This document shows, piece by piece, positions 34,196 through 45,600 of a stretch of 64,000 nucleotides of DNA. This DNA is from Bolinopsis microptera. Taxonomy: Eukaryota > Ctenophora > Tentaculata > Lobata > Bolinopsidae. The notes below the pieces were generated by a model that was not told where the DNA came from, searched no databases, and worked only from the letters and a program-made list of their open reading frames with translations. The translations under genes and the position numbers were made by a program. Location: contig NC_087077.1 of NCBI RefSeq assembly GCF_026151205.1, positions 3,968,001-4,032,000 on the forward strand. The letters run 5' to 3'. Position 1 is the first letter of the stretch. Each line of letters begins with the position of its first letter.

Positions 34196-37100
34196 TTGCA
34201 TGATGGAGGAGTATCAGTCGCTTCAACTACTGTTCCCCAGACCAACAATATCCCCCCTAATAACACCACCCATAGCAACACCAACATCAACACTCAACAC
34301 AACAACAACAACAACAACACTAACAACAACAAAAAGAAAAACAAAAAACGACACAATAAGACACAGAGGGGCAGACTGTGTCAAAAGACTACTCAAAAAA
34401 ATGGTAAGAATTGCTTGGATTCTTATTCTATTACTCAGATTAACCTCAAACGCAAGTTTAATGCATGGAAAACCCTCCTAGCCAACATACATGGCAGGAA
34501 AAATCCAGTCATTCTTGCTACTGAACCGTACTCGAATAACAAAAATATCATACCACCTATAAATAAAGATCTGTCCAACTTCTACTACAAAATCGGGGAT
34601 AAAAGACCCCGTGCCGCAATTGTACTGCACAAAAACCTGACAGCTAAATGTTGGGAACTTACACAATTCACAACACCCGATCAAGTGGCCGTTAAAATCA
34701 ACTCAGCTCGACAGAACTCATTCTGGCAGCTTCATACATGGATATAAACGGACCGGTACCGCCACAAGAAACATCACCTCTAGCAAAATATGCTAATGAT
34801 AACAACATCCCGCTCATTATAGGGTCGGACACGAATTCCCATCACACCCTTTGGGGGAACAAGACATGCAATACGAGGGGAGAGGAGCTACTTGACTTTC
34901 TCTCCTCCCTAGGGCTGTCATGTGCCAACAAAGGATCATCCCCAACCTTCCTCAACTCTCGAGGCCACAATTCAATTATCGATCTTACAATAACAAACCA
35001 GTTGGGAGGAGACCTCATTAGCAATTGGCATGTTAGTGACCTCTACTCCAACTCTGACCATCGCTATATTATGTTCGACATAACTACAGGGCCAAAGAAG
35101 GAACCCAAACAGATCCGACTAGTCAAAAACACTGACTGGGACAGATTTGATGAGATCCTATCGAATAACCCCAACCTTAACAACACACAAATCAACACTA
35201 CGACCGAAATTGATCACAAAATAGACATCATCAATACTGCACTTAAGGAAGCCTTCGAGGAGGCATGCCCCATTACTTACATCTCAAGTTCCGTCCGCAA
35301 ACCCCCCTGGCTAACTCGAGAAGTAGAGGAAGCACAGAGGGGAATAAGACAAAAACTGATTACAGCCCGAAAAAAGAAAACTGATGCCCTGTGGCTCGCT
35401 CTTAGAGAGAGCAACAAACAATACAACAGACTTATATCCAACTCCCAGCGTAATGCCTGGAGAACTTTTTGTCAGGAAACAGAGTCTGTTAAGGAATCCG
35501 GAAGGATGAACAAGATTCTGAAATCCTGCAACGACAACAAGCACACACTAGAAGCCGTTTACAAACCAAACGGAGACATCACCAAAAATGCAGAGGAGAC
35601 ACTGGAGGTCATGACACAAACCCACTTCAAGGATAGTGTCACTGACCCGCCAGTGCCTCCACCTGGACCTCTACCAATCACCACCACCTTACTCAATACC
35701 ATCTACAGCCCAGACAGAATCGAGGAGGCTCTTAAATCCTTTGATCCGTTAAAAGCTGCTGGACCCGACACCCTCAAACCTATCATCATACAGAAAGCTT
35801 GGACACACATCAAAGACATCACCAGAACCATTATGACAAAAAATCATGAAACCCAACACATTCCAACTTTGTGGAAAGAATCCCTTGGAATCTTTCTCCA
35901 AAGCCTGGAAAAACTGACTACAACCAACCAAAATCATTTCGCACTATCACCCTTTCTCCTGTGATGTTAAAACTACAGGAGAAGGTGATACTGTGGCATA
36001 TGCAACACGACCTTAATATCGCTAAAGACATCAACAAACGACAATTTGGCTTTAAGAAGGGATGTTCAACCGAAGCAGCCCTTCATAAAGTTACTCACAC
36101 CATCGAGCGCAGGATAGCTAAGAAGGGATATGTCTTAGGAGTCTTTCTAGATATAGAGGGAGCTTTTGATAATGTCTCTTTCAAGGCTATTTCTGACGCT
36201 ATCAAGACCACGAAAGTGGACCCGGCCACAGCACAATGGATTATCAACATGGTAACTAACAGATTCATCACATTAAATCATAAGGATAAGTCGAAAAGGG
36301 TTCGGATCCGGAGAGGGTGCCCCCAAGGTGGCATCCTTTCCCCTTTCCTTTGGAACCTGGTAGTCGATGATCTCCTGGCCTACACCGCAAGAGACATACC
36401 AGGTTATCTGCAAGCTTTTGCAGATGATCTGCTTTCTCTAGCGGAGGGGAATGATTTAGACATCATCTGGAACAGAACACGCAAAACCATCAACACAATA
36501 GAAAAATGGTGCCAAACCAAAGATCTATCCATAAGCGCACTCAAAACACAAATAGTCATGTTTACCTGGAATAAGAAATGGACCCTTAGACCTGTGGTGG
36601 TGGGTAACACCACTATAGGACTATCCAAATCTGCCAAATTCCTAGGAGTGACCCTCGACAGCAAGCTCAATTTCAATGAACATATCACCAATACCACCAA
36701 AAAAGCTACGGCATCCCTTATGCAATGCAGAAGAGCTGTCGGCCCCACTTGGGGTATGAGCCCTAAAACATGCAAATGGATGTACACCGCTGTCATCAGA
36801 CCTATTCTATCATACTGCTGTAGTATATGGATTAGGGCAACCCAAACAGACACCAACGCGAGGAAGTTCAAACGAGTTCAGGCATTGGCATTAAGAATGA
36901 TGTCTGGTGCCATGCCTAGTACTCCCTTCATCGCACTGAACCACCTCACTAACACTCCAGATATCATACTTTTCCTGAGAGGTGAAGCAGCAAAGGGCAC
37001 AGCCAGGCTTCAAGCATATGGAAGCCTAACCCTCGAAACTATCGCCCCCAGAAAAGGTACCATCACAACTCACACCACTATCAACAAACAATTCATGGTA

Positions 37101-38126
37101 GACCTCAACATACCACCCAAAGCAGAGAGAGACCTATCTATACCAACCATGATGCTTGAACGACGCTTCACGGTCACCACTCCTGGAGCTGACAACATTG
37201 AATATAGAGGCTCACTCCAAAACACCATCGACAACATCCCCAGTGAAACCATCACCTGCTACACAGACGGGTCACGCACAGACTCAGGTAGCGGGGCTGG
37301 TTATATTATCACCACAGACAACAACAAAACTACACTAGATGAAAGATCATTCAAGCTTCCTGATTATTGCACCGTTTATCAAACAGAACTCACTGCCATC
37401 ATCGAAGCTTGTAAATATCTATCAACTTACACAAACACACATATCATCATATGGTCAGACAGTCTCTCCTCTATTCAAGCTATATCCTCACCTTCAACGA
37501 GGAGTAGAACCACTAGAGACTGCTACGACACCCTCAATACACTCGGATCCACTAACACCTTAGAGATCAGATGGATAGCAGCACACATCGGATTGTGGGG
37601 TAATGAAAAAGCAGACGAGCTGGCCAAAAATGGCACAACCAGTGAATCCACTTTGAATTGCCCAATTCCACAATCTTACATCAAACGCCTGATCAACGAC
37701 AAAGTCACAAAACTTAATCAAGAATCATGGATTACTAATGGTCCCAGACACACTAAACTGACACTTGGACATAAAAACATCAACATCATCAAAAATCTCA
37801 ACACTACTCTCAGTAACAACAGACAAAATTACAGAACTGCAGTGCACCTCATCACGGGACATTGTGGCCTCAACAAACACCTACACACCATTCACAAATC
37901 AGACACAAGTGCTTGTCCTAAATGCGGCGACGGAGAGGAGACTGTCTCACACTTTCTCGGACAGTGCCCGGCTATTGCCCAAATAAGAGGTCAATATTTC
38001 CGGGACTACTACCTCTCTGTCAATGACATATTCGACAACCAACACATCTCCACCATTGTCAACTTTACAAACCACACTAAACGCTTAGTGGTGCCGGAGG
38101 AGTTGGACCAGACAGGTGTAACATAG
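34196..38126 (+). pseudogene. I-type LINE ORF2 (endonuclease, reverse transcriptase, RNase H) with two frame breaks
   Basis: Three overlapping frames make one protein. The first has an Asn/Thr-rich start and the endonuclease beginning (ITQINLKRKFNAWK, ILATEPY). Near 34722 the frame shifts by one base to AASYMDINGP, IIGSDTNSHHTLWG and NSDHRYIMF, completing the apurinic-type endonuclease. Near 35897 it shifts again to LSPKPGKTDYNQPKSFRTIT and the reverse transcriptase (IEGAFDNVSF, GCPQGGILSPFLWN, LQAFADDLL). Then RNase H shows its D-E-D-H set (YTDGSR, YQTELTA, WSDSLSS, AAHIGLWGNEKADELA), followed by a knuckle, CPKCGDGEETVSHFLGQC. Both breaks look like single missing bases, so this copy could not make full ORF2 unless they are sequencing errors. 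Confidence 0.88.
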
Positions 38127-38357
38127 CGACTACTTTAACGCCGTCTTGTTTCGCCCCTCTCTTCCACACTCAACCACCACTTAACCGTTTATCTATAACA
38201 CACCCCACAACACTTACCATCATCCGTGATTACACATCTTGATTCCACTGGCATCCTCCCACAGGACTGCCATACCCCAGAGGTAGGCAAAGCATCCATA
38301 TGCTATCCTCTCGTGGGCCAACCAGGCCCAGCCTCTCTTTAAAAAAAAAAAAAAAAA

Positions 38358-39680
38358 AGAGTCCTTGGTACCTTGACCGTTTAGGGAAGTGTTTTGAATT
38401 TCCTTCTCAATATTAGAGTAAATGGTCTTTACTTTTTGATCGAAGAAAGTCTTGAGTTTGGCAGCCACTTCGATATCTTCACCATTTGGCAATTTGTTGG
38501 AGCCATATTCCTTATCTAAAAGTTTATTTATGACTTTATAGGTCCCTTTCGAGTCTCCTTTGCAAGAACTGAGCTGTTTATCATAGTAGCCATCCCTAGC
38601 TCGATTGATAGTGATTTCTGCGTCAACACATTTTTCAAAATGAGTAGTTTTAAACTCATCATTCTCTGGATACTTTTTGGCTTTTCGTTTTGCCCTTCTC
38701 CTCTCTCTGACAGCAATTTGACATTTATTATCCCAAAAATCAGACTTTTCAGCAGTAAATCGTTTCGTAATAAGTGGGGCATGTTTGTCTAGCACCTGTT
38801 CAAGGACATTTTGATAAAGGTTCACAGTCTCGTCTAAGGATTGATATTCAGAAAGGTTAAGCTCTGAACAAAACAGATCTTCCCTGAACTTATCGATGTC
38901 AATTTTGCTTAGCTCTCTGACATCTTTTTCTTCATATGTACGAGCTTTATGAAGATCGAATGTGACTGGGACCTGAAAACTTACTAGATAGTGATCAGAG
39001 CTGGTTCCAGTGCTTGTCTCTACCATCATATCTGTTACAGACAATGAGTCACTTACACAGCCTAGAGTAAATAACAAGTCCAGTGTCCCGCCGGAGATGT
39101 GAGTAGGAGAGTCGACATGCTGAAGGAAGCCTTTGCTCTCACAAAGAGCAATAAAGTTCTGGGCAACATTATTGTTCAGGTCTTCAACATGGAAATTAAA
39201 GTCACCACAAATAATTGGAGATCCAGTTTTAAGCAGAAGATTGTCCAGGTATCCATCAAAGTCATCCATAAACTTAGATATTTTTGTTTCATCATATTTC
39301 GCTTTGGCCTGAGTGCTGCGATAAACTACACATAGCCTGATAATCTCACCAGCAGTTTTAATGACACATTCAAGTACTTCAAAAGATGAATATTTAGTAA
39401 CATCATTGCGTACAGGCGATATCATTTTGGGGTTGAAGAGAAAACCAACACCACCTCCCCTACCTCTTCGAGGGGCACTGATAATATCGAACCCAAAATC
39501 ACGGATTTCGGCAAACTTTGCCCGATCATTAGTTTTTAGCCAAGTTTCCGTGATACAACAGATAGAAATCGAGTTATCTTTAAGCATTTCTAGTACGCCA
39601 CAAGTTTTGTTGCATAGAGACCTTGTGTTGAAACAACCAATAGAAAGCTGTGATTTCTGTCGATTAGCACCTAATTTCAC
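38358..39680 (-). pseudogene. CR1-like ORF2, N-terminal half (endonuclease)
   Basis: It encodes an exonuclease-endonuclease-phosphatase domain: CFNTRSLCNK, ISICCITETWL (catalytic Glu), SPIICGDFNFH, and SSDHYLVSFQV with the terminal SDH. The linker to the reverse transcriptase follows up to the insertion boundary. The end reads TKDS and then runs into the poly(A) of the inserted LINE. The frame opens at 39680 overlapping the ORF1 stop (ATGTGA context), so ORF2 may be translated by termination-reinitiation or from a non-ATG codon. Confidence 0.9.
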
Positions 39681-41239
39681 ATTACGTTTTTTGAAATAAA
39701 ATCAGTGTTAGCAGCAATACGTTTAGTTTCTCTTACCAACACAGGACAATCGTAAGCTGCCGCATTATGTGTTCTTGAATTCTCGGCATCATTAGTGTGT
39801 GTTGAAGCCAAACATCGAGCACAGGCATGTTTGTCCTTCTTCTGCTTAAATTGGCATGCTGAAGACCGGTGACTTCCCATACAGTACATGCAGGTAGGAT
39901 GTTTATTTGTTTTGACTTCATTACAGTCAACAGAAGTGTGTCCAATCATTTGACAATGATAACACTGTTTGATGTAGAAGCGATCAGTTACTTTGTATCT
40001 GCGACTACCTAAATAGAGAGATCCTTGTTGTTGGTTAAAGAGGACTCTATAGACAGATGGTGATAGTTTGATTCCAATAGTGAGCTCTATGCGTTCCTGC
40101 TTATCGTTGGTGAAACGTTTTATCTTATTGAGATAGACAATACTGATAGTGTGCCCTGCTTCATACAAATCTTTGATGGACGAGTTTTTCTCCACAATTT
40201 GGGCGACTAAGTGGTTCTTTTCAAGATCCCTAAGTTTATCGGCATCATTCCCTACAGCTGTAGTGTCTATATCGTCAAGAACTTCAGAAGAAACACCATA
40301 AATAGTAACTTTTGGCAGCATTTTGTTGCCATTCTTAGACTGATATCCATACGAATCTAAGGTATTTCCATCATTGAGAAGTGAAGTAGCCTTATCACGA
40401 ATTTCAGCATTAGGGAAGCCAATTGAAACTTTCTTGTTGTTTTCATTACATCTGAGAAATACTACTTGACTGCTCTTTAATTTATCAGTAGCAAATTTTT
40501 TCACATTCGTCATTGTTGCAGCATTTACCGATTGTTCTTCTTTCGGGGACAGAATTAGAATCTCGGGTGATGAAGGTTGTGTACGTGTTGGAGCAATTGG
40601 AACATGTGGTGGTTGAGCAGATGGTGTGGAACTGTTTGAGTCGGTAAACAAGCTGGAATAGAGAACGTCCTTTGTATGAGAAACAGTACCAGATTTTGTT
40701 ACAACAGTGTTTACTTTATTGTCAATAACATCATTGATATTTTTCGTGAGGTCTTCTTTTAAAGATGAAAACTGTTCAGCAAATTGTTTCATAAAATCAA
40801 CCTGATCTGAGGATCGCTCTTGAGCTCTCTCAGGTTTCTGGGACAGTTGTTCCTTCAGCAAGGTTTTAAGTTCAGACATCTCTTCCCTGAACTCCAAATT
40901 TATGGCATCTATTTTATTATCTAACAATCCTACCCGATCTACGGTAGTAGCAGCCCTCTTTTCCTCCTCAGCAGTACTACAATCATTACAGATAAATAGA
41001 AAGCGACCAAATCGTTTAGCATAAGATGAAGTGTTGTTCACAGCATGAGACAGGTGAGCAGTAAAAACCGTGGGCGCACTGACATTGCAAGTTTCATCAC
41101 AGTTGATAGCATGAAAACTGTCCTTACACCAAAAACACTGTACAATGTCGGTACTTTTGACAACCTCATCATTCGAACAAGCTTTACATAAACCGTTGAC
41201 GAGAAGATTCTTTGCAGAGTTATGAGCAGACTTTTCCAT
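39677..41239 (-). CDS. CR1-like ORF1 protein (PHD-like finger and CCHC knuckles)
   Basis: 520 codons from the ATG at 41239 (MEKSAHNSAK). Residues about 15-90 form a PHD-like finger with the pairs CKAC, CFWCKDSFH, C-x-E-T-C and FICNDC. A coiled segment follows (LDNKIDAINLEFREEMSELK). The C-terminal third has an RNA-recognition-like region and zinc knuckles, CYHCQMIGHTSVDC and CMYCMGSHRSSAC, then HACARCL. This layout is usual for CR1 ORF1, which binds the element RNA. The frame is intact and overlaps the start of ORF2. Confidence 0.88.
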   Translation of the reverse strand: MEKSAHNSAKNLLVNGLCKACSNDEVVKSTDIVQCFWCKDSFHAINCDETCNVSAPTVFTAHLSHAVNNTSSYAKRFGRFLFICNDCSTAEEEKRAATTVDRVGLLDNKIDAINLEFREEMSELKTLLKEQLSQKPERAQERSSDQVDFMKQFAEQFSSLKEDLTKNINDVIDNKVNTVVTKSGTVSHTKDVLYSSLFTDSNSSTPSAQPPHVPIAPTRTQPSSPEILILSPKEEQSVNAATMTNVKKFATDKLKSSQVVFLRCNENNKKVSIGFPNAEIRDKATSLLNDGNTLDSYGYQSKNGNKMLPKVTIYGVSSEVLDDIDTTAVGNDADKLRDLEKNHLVAQIVEKNSSIKDLYEAGHTISIVYLNKIKRFTNDKQERIELTIGIKLSPSVYRVLFNQQQGSLYLGSRRYKVTDRFYIKQCYHCQMIGHTSVDCNEVKTNKHPTCMYCMGSHRSSACQFKQKKDKHACARCLASTHTNDAENSRTHNAAAYDCPVLVRETKRIAANTDFISKNVM

Positions 41240-42397
41240 TGCAATTGTGTATTTGTACTTGTATAGATGTACAAAGGTAAAGTACAAACACCGTGCAGTA
41301 GCAGTGCAGTGGCAGTTAAAATTTCCGATTAAACAGAGATAAGGGAGCTCTGTTTTTCAACACGTAACAAAACTACAATCTAAAATTGCATGTTTACTTT
41401 GTCACATCAGTTATTATAAGAGTTAGGTAATCGTCATCACATTAACATATATTTTTTTGTAGTTTGGATTGATTTATATAGGTAATAAAGCAGCCTATGC
41501 TAATTTTTACACACTATCTTGAAATTGTTGGGGCATGAAAAGTTAATTTTGTCACATTTTTAGTGACTTTGACAAATTTAACCTAAAATTGTTAAACTTA
41601 AGCTCTGATGTTCTGGCCAATATTCTAATAGAGGTATAGAATATAGATCTTCAAAATAGGGGCAAGACATGTTTACTTTGTCACATCAGTTATTATAAGA
41701 GTTATTGTAAGAGACTATTTCATTCTATAATCATTTTTTTTAATCTATTTACGATTTCGTATAATTTTTTGTGACAATGTTAACATCAACTGATCTTAAC
41801 TTGCATCAACTACATTGTCATCATATAAAATTTTCCCGCCTTTCAAACCAAAATCAGATATAAATAATTCGCCCAAAATTTTAAATTCCATATATTGTGA
41901 CAGAATTAACCTCATTTCCCAATAACCGAGTGCCTGTATTAGCTAACTACATATTTTTAGGGCTATGATTGGTAGAGCAACCATCAAATAATGAGTTGAA
42001 AGGGTTTTTAGGACAACTCACAGTAGAATAGAGGTATGGTATCATGAGTGTGACAAAGTTACCCAAATATTGCCTTGTAACCGTTCGATCCGTGCCCATT
42101 AACCAATGTTGTATCATAATTGTTAGATTGACCTAATTTACTATATTTCAGACCAAGGAATGATAATTAGACAACTGCAGATAACTAAGTCACACAAAAT
42201 GTGACATTTGAAACATTATAGTGCCTAACAACAATAGATTTTCTTTCTGAGCGGTGCATATGGGAGTATGGGTTACGTGGCTAATGTTCAGAACTTCTGA
42301 ACGTGCTAGGTTAATAGATGTCAAAATTAAGCCACTATCGTCAAAAACGCTATTATTTTTGTTTACCAATATCCTCAAACTCAAATGAACGTGTTCG

Positions 42398-42453
42398 TTT
42401 TTTTTGGAAAACGAAATTAGATATATATATCTAATTTCGTTTTCCAAAAAAAA
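42398..42453. repeat. Perfect 56-bp palindrome without spacer
   Basis: Two 28-base arms (eight T, GGAAAACGAAATTAGATATA and its complement, eight A) meet at the centre 42425/42426. It lies directly beside the right end of the nested DNA transposon, inside intron 9 of PPP1R21. Confidence 0.95.
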
Positions 42454-42601
42454 AAAAACCTATCTCGTTCTCCAAAATCCGCGTTTTTCTGCAAAAACCT
42501 CCATTCGTAACCTTTCACTATTGCCTTTTTTTTCAAAAGGGTGAAAAGGAAAAAATTTATAGAGATAGAAAAGGTTTAAAGTAATATGGACAAACTTGTA
42601 C

Positions 42602-45600
42602 CTTTTCTTGAAGAGATTGAGTATAAGAGAAAGATAGTTGGTTATATCAGTGTACTGGTTAGCGAGCACTTCTAGATTCCCACACGATTTCTGCTCATGG
42701 AGGGATAGGTATAATTAGTGATAAATATCTGGTAAGTTTTACAAATAACAACTGCTTTAAAGTTACAAGGATCTACCAGTGCCACGTTTTCAGCCGGTAC
42801 TTCACCGGGATAAAGGGGAAACTTATGAAAGTTTCACTTTTAATATACGTCTCGATATGATTAGTGCCTGATCCCCCCCCCCCCCCCCCCCCGGATATGA
42901 CAGCCTTTAAATTGATGAATCTAAGTTGCTCTATGCCCGAATGGTTTCAGCAGAACAATTTAACTTAACTTAAGTGGTATTCAGATCTAAATACTGTGAC
43001 CTCAAACAACAGGACCATATTTTGCAATAATAAAGCCATCTATGAAGCATTTAACTGTATTTATCAACAATAAATACAGTTTATAGTCAAGGATTGACCA
43101 GAGCCGCGAGTGAAACTTATCACGAGCGTTCCTTGGGTAAATACCCAAATCGCTATGTACCACTACCAACAATATAAACTATGCCTTTGTTCTTGAAAAT
43201 TAAGGTTAACATTCTAAAAGTGTGTGAATTTTGATGAATTTTGGGTAAGTGGTGTTGCCAAATCGAAGGATTTTGTAGCGAGGTTATCATAAACGAGGAG
43301 AAATATAGTCTCCTCGTAATAACACATGCAAATAAGTAACTAAGCTACTAATTTTACACATTCCACACCAAATGTTGACTTACCAAACTAAACTGGTTGT
43401 CCCTGACAGTAATAACGAACAAGCTCCACAGCTCCAACATAGGTCTGATATGAGATGTGTTCTCCAACAATAACCCACACATTTGTTGGGTATTGTGAGT
43501 GATAGGTTCCCCAAGGTCCGTGCTGTAGAGTTGGGTACGCTGTTCTAGGTAGGTACAGTAGTTCTGGAGGGAGACCACTATCTCGGTTATATACCCGCCC
43601 ACTACTTCTAGCGTGTTCTCTATCAGACTCTGGTGGAAGGTAGCGTAAATATACCTTTATTTGTTATTCTTAACTCAATTTAGAGCATTTACAAAGTTAG
43701 AAGAAGCAGATTCGTGATGGTTGAAGCACTTTCAAACACATGTTCGCCAGTCATAATGTGACTATTACCATCATTTTGCTATAGTGCGATAATATGACGC
43801 CGGAAGAAAATACCCTCAGCTTACTGTGCTTATAATATGATCCACTCTAAGAAATCGTTCGGGAAGCTCACTAGGCTTTCACTGTTTCTCTAATAAATAC
43901 AAAAGAAGTTAAAGAGTGTTAACTTACGGCTCGTTTCTTGTCTTTGGCGTACAAATTGAGGTTCTTACACTTCACCAACTTGGTGTCACTCTTGTTACTT
44001 GGTTCTGCAGACGTTTTACTGGCTCGACTGATTGGAGATTGAGACAAACATGAAATTGCTGTTTTATTATATAACTTATTTTCTATTGTAAAAAATGAAA
44101 GTAAATTTAAATTTGACTTCAATATTTGTAAGGGTTTGTAACTATGTTTTAAATAAACATACATTTTTGTTCATAACTTTAATTTATGAAAGTCAACTAA
44201 TCACTAAAGTCAACGAATCACGAAATGAACCATAAGTTAAGTCTGCAAAACCCCGAAATGCCCAACTTTGGTAAGATTCAATAATAACCCAACGCCTCCC
44301 TCCCTCCCATAACAAAAAGATAATTTGAAATAAAGAACCTCCTAGCAAGAGCAGCATTAGCAGCATCTAACTTAGCCTGTAGTTTATCTAGTTGTACTTG
44401 TAAAGTTGAGCTCCTTCTCTGCTCCTTAGATAGAGATAACTCAAAATCTTCCTGTACAGGATAACATGGGTCAGACAGGAAACAGTATTAGGAGAGAAGT
44501 ATTAAGTAACGGAGATGAATTCTAAATAACTGGAGAGATTATATTATCTTACTTTTGAGGTTTTGAGGAGGGTATCAGAATTACGTTTAGCGCTTGTAAG
44601 TGAGGCGTTCTCATCTTCTAACTTCTGGAGCTTCAGTCCATATCGCTCTTCTACTGTTTGCAACTGTGGAGTGAGTTTTTAATTAATTATAATTAAAAAT
44701 ATGTTTCAGAAAATTATGTAATGTAACGCAATGGAAGTTCTTTAAGTGGGCAATTCCAGTCCAAACCCTGGATACATGACATAAAAGATTCGTTTTCACT
44801 TGTTTGCATGAAAAGCATTAATAAAGTACTGCAAGTCAATTAAATGAAATGATGTTAATTAATTAAAGATTTTAGAGAAACAAAAATTGTAGAGAAAAGA
44901 ATAAGTAAAAGTAAAACTTACTTTAGTATGAAGAACTTCATTTTCCCTAATCTTTGATTCTAACTCTTCTAAATGTATACTGTCAACGTCTTTATTGGAA
45001 ACATCATTCCTACCTTGCTGCTTTCCCTTTCCCTGTTGAATGGTATTCATTACATTTCATTTTCATGAAAATAAATCAGCGCCAACCGATTGACGGTTAA
45101 CGTCTACTAATATACTGCATCATTGTAATTACAGCTGCCTCCCACCTTACAGCACACACTGTAACTTGTGGTGTGATCTTATAATATGTTATAATATGTT
45201 ATACTATGTTATAATATGTTATAATATGCTATAGTATGTTATAATACGTTATAATACGTTATACTATGTTAAAATATGTTAAAATATGTTATAATATGTT
45301 ATAATATGTTATAATATGTCATAATATGTTATAATATGTTATAATATATTATACTATGTTATAATATGTTATAATATTACCTTCTTCTTAGCAAGCGTGT
45401 CCAGCTGCTGTTGCAAGCTGTCTATTCGGGCTGATAGTTGCTTATTTCTGAATGTAAGACTGTCTACCTGGTAGAATATAGATTTAATCTATCGGAACCC
45501 AATCTGGCACATAGTCGTGTATCAAACACTTCTCAGTTAGATAAAAACACAAAATAAACTATAAAAGTGAACTAGTAAACTATAGAATGTATAATGTATA

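Larger units (their letters stand above)
31640..38357 (+). mobile_element. Full-length I-superfamily LINE with poly(A), inserted in CR1 ORF2
   Basis: The element is flanked by AGAGTCCT on both sides (31632-31639 and 38358-38365). It ends in 18 A (38341-38358), so the 3' junction is a standard target-primed insertion. It has a GC-richer 5' leader of about 750 bp, ORF1, and an ORF2 with endonuclease, reverse transcriptase and RNase H. RNase H after the reverse transcriptase places it in the I superfamily (I, R1, Nimb, Ingi and relatives). Codon and base use are clearly more C- and A-rich than the surrounding CR1. Confidence 0.92.
29804..41385 (-). mobile_element. Full-length CR1-like LINE (about 4.9 kb net), inserted in the DNA transposon
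   Basis: The minus-strand element runs from a short 5' leader (41240-41385) through ORF1 and ORF2 to a TTATTATTATTT tail at 29804-29820. The host element resumes on both sides within the same sentence: GGGGCAAGACAT on the left and CATGTTTACTTTGTCACA on the right. A second LINE (31640-38357) interrupts ORF2. PHD-like ORF1, an apurinic-type endonuclease, a reverse transcriptase without RNase H and a short A/T-rich tail repeat fit the CR1 group. Confidence 0.85.
28636..42394. mobile_element. DNA transposon split by nested LINEs (about 2.2 kb without them)
   Basis: The left end (28636 onward) reads CACGTTCATTTGAGTTTGAG then GATATTGGTAAA; the exact complement ends the right side (42358-42394). 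Both subterminal regions carry many copies of a TTACTTTGTCACA-like motif, in plus orientation on the left and up to about 41700, and inverted (TGTGACAAAGTTA) further right. A unit of about 300 bp beginning ATTCTAATAGAGGTATAG is repeated around the LINE insertion point. There is no transposase. I see no clear target duplication, so the superfamily stays open. Confidence 0.7.

Noticed and set aside
43928-44018. An alternative acceptor for PPP1R21 exon 7 after CTGCAG (14 bases further in)
   Set aside because: Joined to exon 6 in its phase it runs into a stop at once, whereas the acceptor giving 44018 stays open.
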